Shown: positions 38,808 through 48,713 of the stretch, piece by piece | Layout: each line of letters begins with the position of its first letter | How positions within the stretch are numbered: the stretch's first letter is position 1 | Origin: a virus | DNA length: 55,461 nucleotides | Strand: one strand, 5' to 3' | Virus record (IMG/VR): IMGVR_UViG_3300031653_000002 | Span: 1-55,461 of that record | The notes under the pieces: generated by a model | The model's database searches: none | The model's input: the letters and a program-made list of their open reading frames with translations, nothing else | Told to the model about the DNA's origin: nothing | Program-made: the position numbers and the translations under genes

Positions 38808-41800
38808 ATGGCCACTACTATAGATTCAGTTAAATTATGGTTATCGAGGGGGAGTACTGGAGCAGCGACTACTATCACGGTAGAGGTTCATGCTGTACGG
38901 GCATATACTGTTAGCCCTTCTACTGGAACTTTATTGGGCTACAAAACGATAGACGCAGCAGATTTGCCGGAGCACGGGAATTGGAATGAGGAGGTTTATA
39001 CTACTTTTACATTCGATACTCCAATCACAATAACTGATAGTGGATTCTATGGCTTATATATCTATGGGGCTGGAGACCAGTTCCAATTAACACAAATCCG
39101 CATATATTCTATTGGGGAAGGTGGCTGGATGGATGCCGACTGGGAGTGGTTCCAGCAAGAACCGTATTACCCAACCTCCGCGGAACGAGGATGGTTATAT
39201 ACATCCTCTTGGGCATCTGGTTATAGATACGGATACAGTTTAGATTGCACAGGTACTAATTATAATGACGCATCGGGGGCACTCACAGATGGATATACAT
39301 TATTTTATGCCGGTGGGGCAAGAAAATTTGGAATTAGAAGTTATATTGCGGCTCCCGCAATTAAACCAACAAATCCTACCCCCGCAGATGACGGGACATA
39401 TATAGACTTTTCCGATTTAACTCTCTCATGGGAGGATGGGGGGAATACCGATACATACAATGTTTATATAGGCTTGGAAGGAGACCTTCAACTTGTATCA
39501 TCTGCCCAGGAGGGGACATCATATGAAACATCTGCGGAGGAATTAGCCACAATATTTGGAGCATACCCAACCAATTCGGAAATTTTTTGGCGGGTGGATG
39601 CCGTCAATGACGTAGGTACAACTACGGGGGACGATTGGAATTTTGATCCTTTGCCATCTATAAATAATGCTTGTCTTGGAAGCGGTGGTTTATTTGTCGC
39701 TTTGGCTACAAACAAAGGAGTTTATTTATCCGCTAATTTTGGCACTTCTTTTTCTCAAAAATTACCGGATTCCGATTCTACAACGGATTGGGTTAAAATA
39801 ATTTGTAGCTCTGATGGTTCTTATATTATTGTTTGGGATTCGGTTGGAAATATATATCGGTCTGCAAATTCAGGAACATCTTGGGCTTCAATAGACCCTG
39901 CCGATGGGGATACATATTCCCCAAGTGACATAGCCATAAGTAGTGACGGATTAAATGTTATAATTGTAGGGACAAATTCTACAAATGCGTCTGAAAGTTG
40001 TTATGTATCCACCGATTACGGAGCTACTTGGACGGCGAAAAGTCCTTTATCGGAAAATGTTGCATGGGACGAATGTGATATATGCGATAATGGAAAAATA
40101 ATGATGGTTTCAAAATCATCTACAGATTATTTCTATATGTCCTTTACATCTGGCTCTACATGGTTGAAGCAATATATCCCAGCGACATCTGATATTAGAA
40201 GCCGATTAAGTATTTCAGGGGATGGCAAATTAGGAACGGTTGCCAATACAACGGACAATAATGAAATATTTATGAATACAGGCTGGTATTCTGAGGTCTC
40301 TGTTTCGGAAAATACGCTCACATCCTTTATTAGAGGATTGATGGAAGCAGAAGACGCTGGTACGGCATTATCAACCTTGGGAGGACAAACGCAGGGAGAC
40401 GTACTGGACGACCTAAATACGTTAGGAGCAGTAACCGGAAATGGGGACTTTTTAGTTGGAACTGCGGAGGGTATTTTTGCTTACGAATCCGGTAATACGG
40501 CGAGGACTTCTCTGGGATTAGGAACTGGGGATAGTCCCACATGGGTAAATAATACTTTAACCGGCTATATAGACATAGCTGAAATAGCTGAGCCTGCAAC
40601 TCCTGCTACTAATAAATTAAGATTATATGTCGAAGACATTCAGGGGTTTTCAGTATATAAATATCTTGATTCTGGTGGAATGAAACGAGAAGTATTGCGT
40701 GATAGTATGATTCTTGTTTATAATGATTCAGGAGATACAATACTTTCCAATAGAGTAGTTTATGCTTCTGGCAATTATAATAATTTTCCTACTATTGCAT
40801 TAGCTAAATCAAATTCAAGTACCACTATGCCAGCAATAGGTGTTACTATTGAAGATATTGCTAATGGTGCTTATGGCAGAGTAATGCAAGTTGGACTTTT
40901 AGAAAATATAGATACAAGCTCATTATCTGTCGGTGATATTTTATATGTGCATGATACTGTTGCAGGACTGGTTAGAATAACTCCTCCTTCTCATCCTAAT
41001 CTTACACAGGAAATAGGAACAGTTTTGGTTGATGATGCTTCTGTTGGAGCTATACAAGTTATAGCAAGAGGGCTAACAGGGGATGAGTACGGAACAGCAC
41101 AAAATAGTTTTACTATAGGGGACCAAGAGGCAGGAGCTAAGTCATTAATATTTGATAATGGTTTTTTAGGAACACTTTCGTGGACTCCTACGGCAGCAAG
41201 GACATTAACTTTGCCGGATGTCACAGGAACTTTAATAGCTACAGGAACTTCTGTATCTTTGACAAGTCTTGACTTAACTGGAATAACAGATGGTAATGTG
41301 CCGTATATGTCAGCAAGTGGTTTCGCTGATAGTCCAATCACAGTGGATTTAACTGCACCACCTACTCCTATTCCAAGTATATTGATTAATTCCAACGATG
41401 CAACAGGAAAGATTCAGCTTATTCTCACAGATATAAATACAGATGGTGCAGCTAAAAATTCCAGATTTGGTGCACTTCATTATGATACCAATGAAGAACC
41501 AGTGGCCGTATTTACTACTAATACCAATGTTACCACAAATACAATACAGATAGGTGGCGGCACAGCTTCTATGAACGCAGCTACATCTATTTATTTTAGA
41601 ACTGCGGCAAATAATACTACTACAAGTGGTACTACAAGGATACGTATATTTGCATCCGGTGGCATTACTATCGGTTCTGGAAATGTTGGAGACGGAGACG
41701 ACCCTGGCGACACAAATCTTGATGTTGAAGGAACTATTACAGGAAGCAATCTTAACATATCAAATTGGGATGATGCTTATACACATAGTCAACTTACTTC

Positions 41801-42338
41801 CGGTAATCCTCATTCCGTTACAGCAGATGATTTAGGATTTGGGACTGATGATACTCCTACACTAACCGGATTGGATTTATCAGGCGTGACAAATGGAAAT
41901 ATTCCGTATATGTCCGCAAGCGGTTTTGCTGATAGCGTATTAAGTTATGATGGATCTAAACTATATAGTACCCAAGACCTTGTGATGAGTAATAACCAAT
42001 TTCAACAGTGGAAAGACTCCGCAGGTGGTGGGCCATATTCCATCCTTGGAGTTAGCAATAACAATAAGACATATCTATTAACTATTGGAACAAATGATTT
42101 ATATATTCAGAATGGAAGTGGAAGTCCTTTAGTTTTCCTTGAAGGTAATACTGGATTAATGCAGGTTGAAGGCGATATTCAACCCATGACTGATAATACC
42201 TATTACTTAGGAAAAAATAATGATGATACTCCTTTTGCATGGAAGGGGATTATATTAAAAGACCAGGGAGGAACAGGTAAATATTATAGATTAGAAGTGA
42301 ATGGGGACACTTTACAAATAGTTGACCTTACGGATTAA
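38808..42338 (+). CDS. Large tail fibre / receptor-binding protein (1176 aa)
   Basis: N-terminal beta sandwich (residues 1-120), an Ig/FN3-like segment (NPTPADDGTYIDFSDLTLSW), Asp-box propeller blades (RSANSGTSWAS, STDYGATWTA), then a long fibre body with repeated YMSASGFADS units near residues 830 and 1030, and a beta-rich tip. The length and domain mix fit a host-recognition fibre. The body repeats correspond to 41276-41340 and 41873-41940. Confidence 0.75.
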   Translation: MATTIDSVKLWLSRGSTGAATTITVEVHAVRAYTVSPSTGTLLGYKTIDAADLPEHGNWNEEVYTTFTFDTPITITDSGFYGLYIYGAGDQFQLTQIRIYSIGEGGWMDADWEWFQQEPYYPTSAERGWLYTSSWASGYRYGYSLDCTGTNYNDASGALTDGYTLFYAGGARKFGIRSYIAAPAIKPTNPTPADDGTYIDFSDLTLSWEDGGNTDTYNVYIGLEGDLQLVSSAQEGTSYETSAEELATIFGAYPTNSEIFWRVDAVNDVGTTTGDDWNFDPLPSINNACLGSGGLFVALATNKGVYLSANFGTSFSQKLPDSDSTTDWVKIICSSDGSYIIVWDSVGNIYRSANSGTSWASIDPADGDTYSPSDIAISSDGLNVIIVGTNSTNASESCYVSTDYGATWTAKSPLSENVAWDECDICDNGKIMMVSKSSTDYFYMSFTSGSTWLKQYIPATSDIRSRLSISGDGKLGTVANTTDNNEIFMNTGWYSEVSVSENTLTSFIRGLMEAEDAGTALSTLGGQTQGDVLDDLNTLGAVTGNGDFLVGTAEGIFAYESGNTARTSLGLGTGDSPTWVNNTLTGYIDIAEIAEPATPATNKLRLYVEDIQGFSVYKYLDSGGMKREVLRDSMILVYNDSGDTILSNRVVYASGNYNNFPTIALAKSNSSTTMPAIGVTIEDIANGAYGRVMQVGLLENIDTSSLSVGDILYVHDTVAGLVRITPPSHPNLTQEIGTVLVDDASVGAIQVIARGLTGDEYGTAQNSFTIGDQEAGAKSLIFDNGFLGTLSWTPTAARTLTLPDVTGTLIATGTSVSLTSLDLTGITDGNVPYMSASGFADSPITVDLTAPPTPIPSILINSNDATGKIQLILTDINTDGAAKNSRFGALHYDTNEEPVAVFTTNTNVTTNTIQIGGGTASMNAATSIYFRTAANNTTTSGTTRIRIFASGGITIGSGNVGDGDDPGDTNLDVEGTITGSNLNISNWDDAYTHSQLTSGNPHSVTADDLGFGTDDTPTLTGLDLSGVTNGNIPYMSASGFADSVLSYDGSKLYSTQDLVMSNNQFQQWKDSAGGGPYSILGVSNNNKTYLLTIGTNDLYIQNGSGSPLVFLEGNTGLMQVEGDIQPMTDNTYYLGKNNDDTPFAWKGIILKDQGGTGKYYRLEVNGDTLQIVDLTD

Positions 42339-42340
42339 AA

Positions 42341-42574
42341 ATGAAAATAGAAGAAATAAATAGAATAGCTTTTACAAAAGGAGTTGACCCCGCAGGGAAA
42401 AATAAATTACAGATTATAAGGGAGATACAAAATAAGGAAGGATATGAGCCTTGTTATGGAACCAAAAAGTTTGAGTGTAAACAAACTGATTGCTTATGGC
42501 GAGAGGACTGCCAGGGAAAGGCAAAAATCATTAACGTAATTAAAATGGCATTGATAATGTTTTTATTGGGATAA
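42341..42574 (+). CDS. SAP/Rho-N-like small protein (77 aa)
   Basis: Residues 1-35 fit a SAP-type helix-extended-helix (IAFTKGVDPAGKNKLQIIRE), followed by CYGTKKFECKQTDCLWREDC, a four-cysteine signature common to small phage proteins of this type. It may bind DNA or RNA. It is squeezed between the fibre and tail-hub-like genes with two- and four-base gaps. Confidence 0.68.
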   Translation: MKIEEINRIAFTKGVDPAGKNKLQIIREIQNKEGYEPCYGTKKFECKQTDCLWREDCQGKAKIINVIKMALIMFLLG

Positions 42575-42578
42575 TAAG

Positions 42579-45221
42579 ATGGCAGAAGATCGTCCATATT
42601 TGAGTTACCCGTTCCGAAGTCCCGCGATGGACCAGTCTAAACCTCCTAACCAAGTTGGGGTTGGTTTTTTCGGAAGACTATCTGGAGTGGATGGTAGATT
42701 CAATGGTGGTTTGCGTAAATATTATGGCAACAAATCAGTTGTTGATTTGGATGGTGTTTCTGGTTTGGGGGATATAGATACTTATAATGGTCCAGACTTT
42801 ATCAAATATGTCACCTTCCAGAAACGCAATACATCAACTACCTACCAAGGCTTTGTAATCAGATGGGATAGCCAGAACGATACTACAAATCAACAGATAG
42901 ATTTAGTTTATACTTCTGATAATGGTAGCAACTGGTCGGTACTTGCTATATGGGCTGCTGGAAATGATATAACATCCAGTCTTGAAATCGACTGTGCTGT
43001 AGATGGTGCATTTCTTCTCGTTGCCGTTGATACTAAAGAAACTAAAACAATATACTGGACTGGTAGTGCTTTAGCAGCAGTATCTTCTGGACCAGGAAAT
43101 TTCAATGCAGAACTTGCCGCCGTAACCAAAAATACCTCCGCAGTTGATACGGACTACCAGCTTCGGGGCGATGGTACATATCAGGTAGCTTGGAGATTTT
43201 ACTCCTCCTCAAGGGGAATATATAGTGCTCTTAGTGCCCCCCTTACAGTACACCTCGACCACTTCAAAACAACCAAAGCCACAGGGACGATAAGCTTTTC
43301 CGCTGCGGGGGGTGATTCTGGTTTATTTGTGGACGGAGACGTTATAACAATAAATGGAAGAACCTATGAAGCCGATGACGATGACTCTTATGCAGGGGAT
43401 GTTCAGGTAGATATATCCGGCTTGTCTACTATTTCCGACCATTGCCAAGCTTTAGCGGATGCCATTAATGAGGATTCCTCCGCAGTTGTAACGGCTTCTA
43501 AGCAATCCGCAAGTGTATTTATTGAAGCCATAGTGAGAGGGACGGCTGGTAATGCCTATACTTTGACCAAGACAGAAAGTGGTGCCAATCAAGATGATAT
43601 ATCTGTTTCGGGAGCCACTTTAACTGGAGGAGGAGTTGTTACATCCGATCCAGAAACGCAGGTAAAAATAACAATAGATTTTCCAGATAATGATGCCGTA
43701 GTTTCTGGGGAGGAATATGCAGATTTCGCAGCCTTATTCGATACAGTTGATATATTCCGTACAATTGATTTGGGCGATTCCACCACAAGTTCTGGAGCCA
43801 TATTTTACTTGGAACAAACAATAGCTAAGACTGGAAATTGGGCTACATCTGGGGCATGGGATTCTCTGCAAGCCAATATAGGGACATTGGTGGATGAAGC
43901 CCTACCGTTTCAAACGATGTATGACCCGGAGAAAGATATTGTGAGTACGCCTCCGCAGAGTGGTTCGATTGGGAGATACGAAGACCAAACATATATGGCT
44001 CAAGCGGCATCATCTAATGGGGGGTATGATACTTTATTTAGCAGTGTTGAACATGCGTCCCCGGAATATTTTAGCACCTACAATGTACGAAAGGGAGACC
44101 CAGAGGACGGGAGGCCACTACGGTTTATACCTGCGGGGGAGTCAATGTTCCAACTGAGTCATAATTCTGTTGTGCATATTTTCAAATCAGGGAAATTAAA
44201 ACCGATCCAGTTTACAAGACTACATAGTAAGCGGGGATTGCTTGGTAAGGAAGCCGCCCATTCGAGTGGTAATAGTATCTTTATGATTTCCGGTGTGGGG
44301 ATGGTTATTCTCAACGCTACCGATGGTAGTATGGGAAGTATTACCACAGTGGACAGGGTAATTTTTGACGATTGGAAATCCGATTTAGCAGATGTTAAGA
44401 GCGGATACGATTCTCTTTTGAACGCCTCCTTTTTCCTTAATGTCTCGCGGGAGGAGATGATAATAATATGGCACTCTACAAAAGTGTGTACTATGCTGGA
44501 TGGGGCTAATTTTGTGGGTGTTACTGAGGGACAGGATATATCGACCGGCGACCATGACCGCGTATATTTTGTGACAAAAACGGGATTGATTGTGACTCCA
44601 GACGTATTAGAATCTGGCTCTGGAACGATGTGGGACATAAGTAGCTCATACACCTTGAACGGTACTGCGACCGCTACAAGTAGTACAACCCTTACAGACG
44701 CTAATGCCACCCTGAACGCAGATATGGTCGGCACAAAATTGTATATGACCACGGGGGATAACGCCGGAAGTGGCCGTACAATCGCTACAATTAATAATAC
44801 CACTAAAGTCATTACATTTGTAACACCATTCGATTATGATATTTCTACGGGGGATACTTATAGTATCAGCCCTGTTCCTTTCTCAGTCCGATGCTGGCCT
44901 CTCCAAGCTGAGCAAATATCAAGATTCAATCGGTGGATCGTCGCAGGGGTTTCATTGAAGGCCAGGAAGCTATCCGGGTTCGATGATAACGATTGTAACC
45001 AATGGAGGGTTGGAGCGTACCGAAACAGCAGCACATCCTTAGAAGCAGCGGTGGCCTATCTGGATATAGATTTAGACCCTAACGATTCTGCGGAGGCTTT
45101 GGGGCTGCATGGGATTGACCTTGAACCATATATTGAACAAATTTCATCTGGAGTAACTTTTGAGCTAACTGATGCAGAATTTAACCTCAGTTTGACCGAT
45201 TCACGTAAAGATAATAGTTGA
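42579..45221 (+). CDS. Tail-hub / stabilisation protein (gp10/TTPB-like), 880 aa
   Basis: The protein begins with a virion-type N-terminus (YLSYPFRSPAMDQSKPPNQV) and carries a propeller-like body. A domain near residues 225-350 (INGRTYEADDDDSYAGDVQV, TASKQSASVFIEAIVRGTAG) is found in many tail proteins. Order after the adaptor and before internal proteins matches podovirus tail tubular protein B or P22 gp10. The exact fold is inferred. Confidence 0.7.
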   Translation: MAEDRPYLSYPFRSPAMDQSKPPNQVGVGFFGRLSGVDGRFNGGLRKYYGNKSVVDLDGVSGLGDIDTYNGPDFIKYVTFQKRNTSTTYQGFVIRWDSQNDTTNQQIDLVYTSDNGSNWSVLAIWAAGNDITSSLEIDCAVDGAFLLVAVDTKETKTIYWTGSALAAVSSGPGNFNAELAAVTKNTSAVDTDYQLRGDGTYQVAWRFYSSSRGIYSALSAPLTVHLDHFKTTKATGTISFSAAGGDSGLFVDGDVITINGRTYEADDDDSYAGDVQVDISGLSTISDHCQALADAINEDSSAVVTASKQSASVFIEAIVRGTAGNAYTLTKTESGANQDDISVSGATLTGGGVVTSDPETQVKITIDFPDNDAVVSGEEYADFAALFDTVDIFRTIDLGDSTTSSGAIFYLEQTIAKTGNWATSGAWDSLQANIGTLVDEALPFQTMYDPEKDIVSTPPQSGSIGRYEDQTYMAQAASSNGGYDTLFSSVEHASPEYFSTYNVRKGDPEDGRPLRFIPAGESMFQLSHNSVVHIFKSGKLKPIQFTRLHSKRGLLGKEAAHSSGNSIFMISGVGMVILNATDGSMGSITTVDRVIFDDWKSDLADVKSGYDSLLNASFFLNVSREEMIIIWHSTKVCTMLDGANFVGVTEGQDISTGDHDRVYFVTKTGLIVTPDVLESGSGTMWDISSSYTLNGTATATSSTTLTDANATLNADMVGTKLYMTTGDNAGSGRTIATINNTTKVITFVTPFDYDISTGDTYSISPVPFSVRCWPLQAEQISRFNRWIVAGVSLKARKLSGFDDNDCNQWRVGAYRNSSTSLEAAVAYLDIDLDPNDSAEALGLHGIDLEPYIEQISSGVTFELTDAEFNLSLTDSRKDNS

Positions 45222-45245
45222 CAATTAGAGACTTTATGCTATAAT
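45218..45245 (+). promoter_or_regulatory. Sigma-70 promoter for internal virion genes
   Basis: TTGACA at 45218-45223, 16-base spacer, TATAAT at 45240-45245; ribosome site TAGGAGAATG follows. Confidence 0.85.
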
Positions 45246-45264
45246 GAATATAGGAGAATGTACA

Positions 45265-45456
45265 ATGTCTAATGAAGAAAAGCTGTTTGGACAACCCAAA
45301 TATGACGTTGAAAGCCTTGCAGATACTTTAATGAGGGCACAGGAAGCGGAATCTACAAAACCAGAGCTATATAAGGCGGCCTTAAAATTGCTTGAGAAAA
45401 GGCAAAAGGCAGTATCAACTATACTGGGTGCAATCGCAAGTAAGCGGAGTAAATAA
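45265..45456 (+). CDS. Small helical protein (63 aa)
   Basis: The ATG at 45265 follows AGGAGAATGTACA; an earlier in-frame ATG at 45244 is at the transcription start and is rejected. The product is helical and basic at its end. Its stop overlaps the next ATG. Confidence 0.6.
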   Translation: MSNEEKLFGQPKYDVESLADTLMRAQEAESTKPELYKAALKLLEKRQKAVSTILGAIASKRSK

Positions 45457-46565
45457 TGGCAGATAATACAACCAATACAACTAATATAACCCCACAATCT
45501 GGTGGTTTGAATTATGCCGATTATCAAAAGAAATTAGAGGAAACAGCAGCCAAAACAAGAAACGTGGCGGGGGCAAATCTTCCGGATTCAGCGATTAAGT
45601 CAGCAGCAGGATTAAAAGATAATTACAGGAATCTGGGGGAAACTGCAATGCAGAATTATCAAACTCAGATTGCAACCCAAAAACAACAGGCCGAAAAAGC
45701 AGCTACGGGTCTTGAGATGGCCGGGAGTGGAACCTCTCAGATTCTATCTAATTTAGAAGCCTTGCAGGGACAAGTTAAGACACAAGCCGCGAGTACAAGG
45801 GACGCGTTTTCGGCTGCGGCTGAGAAAGCGGATGATTATGTTCAGGCTGCTAAAGGTAGAGTGAGTGAAACATTAGACAAACTGGATGAAATAAATTCTC
45901 AAATTGCTAAAGACAGAGACTTTTCAAAAGCCCATGCAATGCAAGCCGCGGTGCAATCTTCACTTGGTTCTATGAAAGCCGAGGAACGTAATATTCTCGA
46001 AACGTATGGGACAGACAGCAAAGAGTATCAGCAATTCCAACAGAGTAAACAGGTCACACTTGCTACGATTCAGAGTAACATACATGCAACGTATCAGCAA
46101 CTTGCGGAGGAACAGGGAAAAACATATTTGAGTTTAGTTGAGGATGCGAATACAAAGTCTAATATGTATTTGGGGTATCAGGAACAACAGCACGTGGATA
46201 TGTTAAAGTATCGTGCCGAAGCAGAGGCTTCTTATAATATCCAAGTAGCCCAGTTCCAAACAGGATTAGAACAATTGAAAATGTCCGGGGTAGAAAATTT
46301 AGCTAACTGGATTATTGAAACTCCTACCTTCTCTATGGATGCAACTCCGCTTATTACGTTGTTGGCTGATTTGCAGCAGACTCAGACTATAAATGAACGG
46401 GAAGGGGCATTAGCAGCGGCACAAACTGATTTGACAACCGCACAAGCAGGACAGGCTGAGACTTGGGAAAAATATATGAAAACTGGGCAGAAACCTTACC
46501 AGTCAACAGGTTCCGCAAAGTCAGCAAGAATGTCCAATTCTGTTAGTGGAAGGAGTAAAAAATAA
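45456..46565 (+). CDS. Internal virion protein candidate, helical (369 aa)
   Basis: Almost the whole protein is Gln/Ala/Glu/Lys-rich helix with coiled-coil character (QTQIATQKQQAEKAATGLEM). There is no membrane segment. Such proteins in this position are ejected internal proteins in podovirus-type phages. The overlap TAATG with the upstream gene and the contact with the next gene support one transcript. Confidence 0.65.
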   Translation: MADNTTNTTNITPQSGGLNYADYQKKLEETAAKTRNVAGANLPDSAIKSAAGLKDNYRNLGETAMQNYQTQIATQKQQAEKAATGLEMAGSGTSQILSNLEALQGQVKTQAASTRDAFSAAAEKADDYVQAAKGRVSETLDKLDEINSQIAKDRDFSKAHAMQAAVQSSLGSMKAEERNILETYGTDSKEYQQFQQSKQVTLATIQSNIHATYQQLAEEQGKTYLSLVEDANTKSNMYLGYQEQQHVDMLKYRAEAEASYNIQVAQFQTGLEQLKMSGVENLANWIIETPTFSMDATPLITLLADLQQTQTINEREGALAAAQTDLTTAQAGQAETWEKYMKTGQKPYQSTGSAKSARMSNSVSGRSKK

Positions 46566-46566
46566 T

Positions 46567-47895
46567 ATGCCGAGAGGACAAGACAAACCCGTTCAATCCG
46601 GAGGTGAAATTAGTCCCTTCGTCCAGCAATCATTAGCCCAGAATAAGGACTTGGCAAATAATAGATTACTATCCGCTATGCAAGAAGCCGGTGCAACATC
46701 AAGGACTGTTATGCAAGAGCAAGGTGCCACTGATAGAACTGCAATGCAAATTCAGGGACAGCGACAGACTCAAGCGGCTCAAATAGAAGCAGATGATAGA
46801 CGAGCAGCCGAAGCCGAGAAGTCCCGTAGAGAGGACATGCAATTTACCAAGGCCATGACCGAGAGCAATCAATTATTTCAGGCGGAGCAAGCACAGTTGG
46901 AACGGGAATATCAGGATGCTTCAAAAGCAGACGATAGGGAATATCTTGAAAAACTTGATAAAAGGCGAGAATCCCTCCGCAGGTTTGAAATCGAAAGAAA
47001 TCTAACCGCTCAAGAACGCTCGACTAATGCTATGCTTACAATGATTAAAGGTTCTATGCAAAAAGAAACTGCACAGGAAAAAGCCGTAACTGTTTTGCAG
47101 CAGGAAGCCGAGAAATTCGATAAGGATAAAACGGTATATGAGAGAACTATCTCACGGGTAGAGGAATCTGTTAAGCTGGACAAGAGAATGGACTTGCCTA
47201 CCCCGGTTAGTATACGAGGAAGAATCCCTTCAAAAGGGAAAGTCATAAAGGATATGGTTACAGGTGTCCCTATATTAGAAGGGTATAAGCAATACAAAAA
47301 TATAAAATCCATAAAAGAGGATATTAGAGGCGGAGTTGCTAACCCTATGGGAGTTTTACAATCTCAATTGGATGAGCAGGAAACAGGAATTAGCGTCGAG
47401 GATATTTCCCCTGAGAACATACACAACCTGGAATCACAAATCCAAGAAGGCAAGGTATCTCCGGAAAAAATACGGGCGACTTTGGCAGCCCTGAATGGAA
47501 TGGCTAATCAACTGGATAAAAGATATACTTCTACATCGGAAACTGATGCTGATTTCTGGAAGGACTCTTATCGGGATACTATCCGGATGAGGGATGCGAT
47601 TGAGCGATTATCTAATAGCACTAAAAAATTAAGTGGAGATGAAAACAGGACTGTGGGTTCCATTATTAATGACTCCGTTGGTGTCATACATAATAGTTCT
47701 ATCGGTGGATTGGCTACTCGGTATAAAGAAATAGCCGGGGGAGACTTTAGTGCGGTTCTTGAGGAGATGACAAAGTCCCTACAGGTTCCTGCTCTATGGC
47801 CTACTGAGGGACTTGCTGGTTACGATTTGGAACTCCGAGAAAAGGAAAATGCAATGTATCAAAGATTATATCCTAACTTGGGAGGCACAGACTAA
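46567..47895 (+). CDS. Internal virion protein candidate, helical (442 aa)
   Basis: The ATG at 46567 is preferred over an upstream GTG at 46546, which lies in the previous gene. The product is helical with a Gln/Ala/Thr repeat region at residues 25-75 (QEAGATSRTVMQEQGATDRT) and a more globular C-terminal half. It is likely ejected together with the neighbours. AAGGAG lies 11 bases before the start. Confidence 0.65.
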   Translation: MPRGQDKPVQSGGEISPFVQQSLAQNKDLANNRLLSAMQEAGATSRTVMQEQGATDRTAMQIQGQRQTQAAQIEADDRRAAEAEKSRREDMQFTKAMTESNQLFQAEQAQLEREYQDASKADDREYLEKLDKRRESLRRFEIERNLTAQERSTNAMLTMIKGSMQKETAQEKAVTVLQQEAEKFDKDKTVYERTISRVEESVKLDKRMDLPTPVSIRGRIPSKGKVIKDMVTGVPILEGYKQYKNIKSIKEDIRGGVANPMGVLQSQLDEQETGISVEDISPENIHNLESQIQEGKVSPEKIRATLAALNGMANQLDKRYTSTSETDADFWKDSYRDTIRMRDAIERLSNSTKKLSGDENRTVGSIINDSVGVIHNSSIGGLATRYKEIAGGDFSAVLEEMTKSLQVPALWPTEGLAGYDLELREKENAMYQRLYPNLGGTD

Positions 47896-48344
47896 TGGCT
47901 ATTCCAGCAGCGGCACTAAAAATACCAGCCGGATTAAAGGCTCTATATAATTCTAAACATTTTCTTTCTCTACTTATCGCCTCCGGTCTGATTGGCAGTG
48001 AAGTATTGGGGCAAGCAGATAAAGCCGGGGAACGAAAAATAATGCGGGAGCGGTTAGGTTTAGAATCGCAGGTCGCAAAGTCTTCTGCGGAGGCTACCAA
48101 GAGAGCTACAATGGAATCGAGAGCAAGAGCCAAGGAGTATACCGAATCTTTGCTTAAAGCCAAAAGGGAAGAACGTGGAGAAGCAAGGGATACGATGGCA
48201 ATGCAATCCTTTATGCAGAGTCAGGACAGACAAATGGCTTTATTGATGGCCGCTCTACAGGCAATGTCAAATAGAAATATGGGATCGTCTACGCAGTCCC
48301 CTGTTAGTGGTGGTATGTTAGGATTGATGAGAGGAAGTATATAA
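47895..48344 (+). CDS. Internal virion protein candidate with hydrophobic N-terminus (149 aa)
   Basis: Residues 5-40 are hydrophobic and the rest is an Arg/Ala/Met-rich helix. It overlaps the previous stop by one base. Probably a minor virion or ejection component. No family is recognised. Confidence 0.58.
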   Translation: MAIPAAALKIPAGLKALYNSKHFLSLLIASGLIGSEVLGQADKAGERKIMRERLGLESQVAKSSAEATKRATMESRARAKEYTESLLKAKREERGEARDTMAMQSFMQSQDRQMALLMAALQAMSNRNMGSSTQSPVSGGMLGLMRGSI

Positions 48345-48701
48345 ATGGCTGATACACCTAAAATGTTTGATGATATAGAAGCCTTGGTTGGGGGTGGGAC
48401 TAAAACAAGTAAATTGGGGGGGATGATGCAAGGCCCCGGTGTCAAGCAAGCTGGACTGTGGCTAATGCTCCCGTGGTTAGCACAGAAATATTTGAACACC
48501 AGAAATAAATCCAAGATGAGAGATATTGAGATTGAGGGGATGCAGGGACAGGCCGAGGCTATGTCTCCGGAAAATCTTTACTACCAAGCATCTCTCCCAC
48601 AAGCACAACAAGAGGAGGAATCTGCTCGACAAGCACTAATGTCCCAAATTATGGGAGGTGTAATTGGACCATCATTAGCTCGTGGAGAAACACAAATATA
48701 A
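48345..48701 (+). CDS. Hypothetical small virion-region protein (118 aa)
   Basis: The start touches the previous stop. There is a weakly hydrophobic centre (GLWLMLPWLAQKYL) and a Gln/Glu-rich end. It lies directly before the largest internal protein. Confidence 0.55.
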   Translation: MADTPKMFDDIEALVGGGTKTSKLGGMMQGPGVKQAGLWLMLPWLAQKYLNTRNKSKMRDIEIEGMQGQAEAMSPENLYYQASLPQAQQEEESARQALMSQIMGGVIGPSLARGETQI

Positions 48702-48713
48702 TAAGGAGTATAC

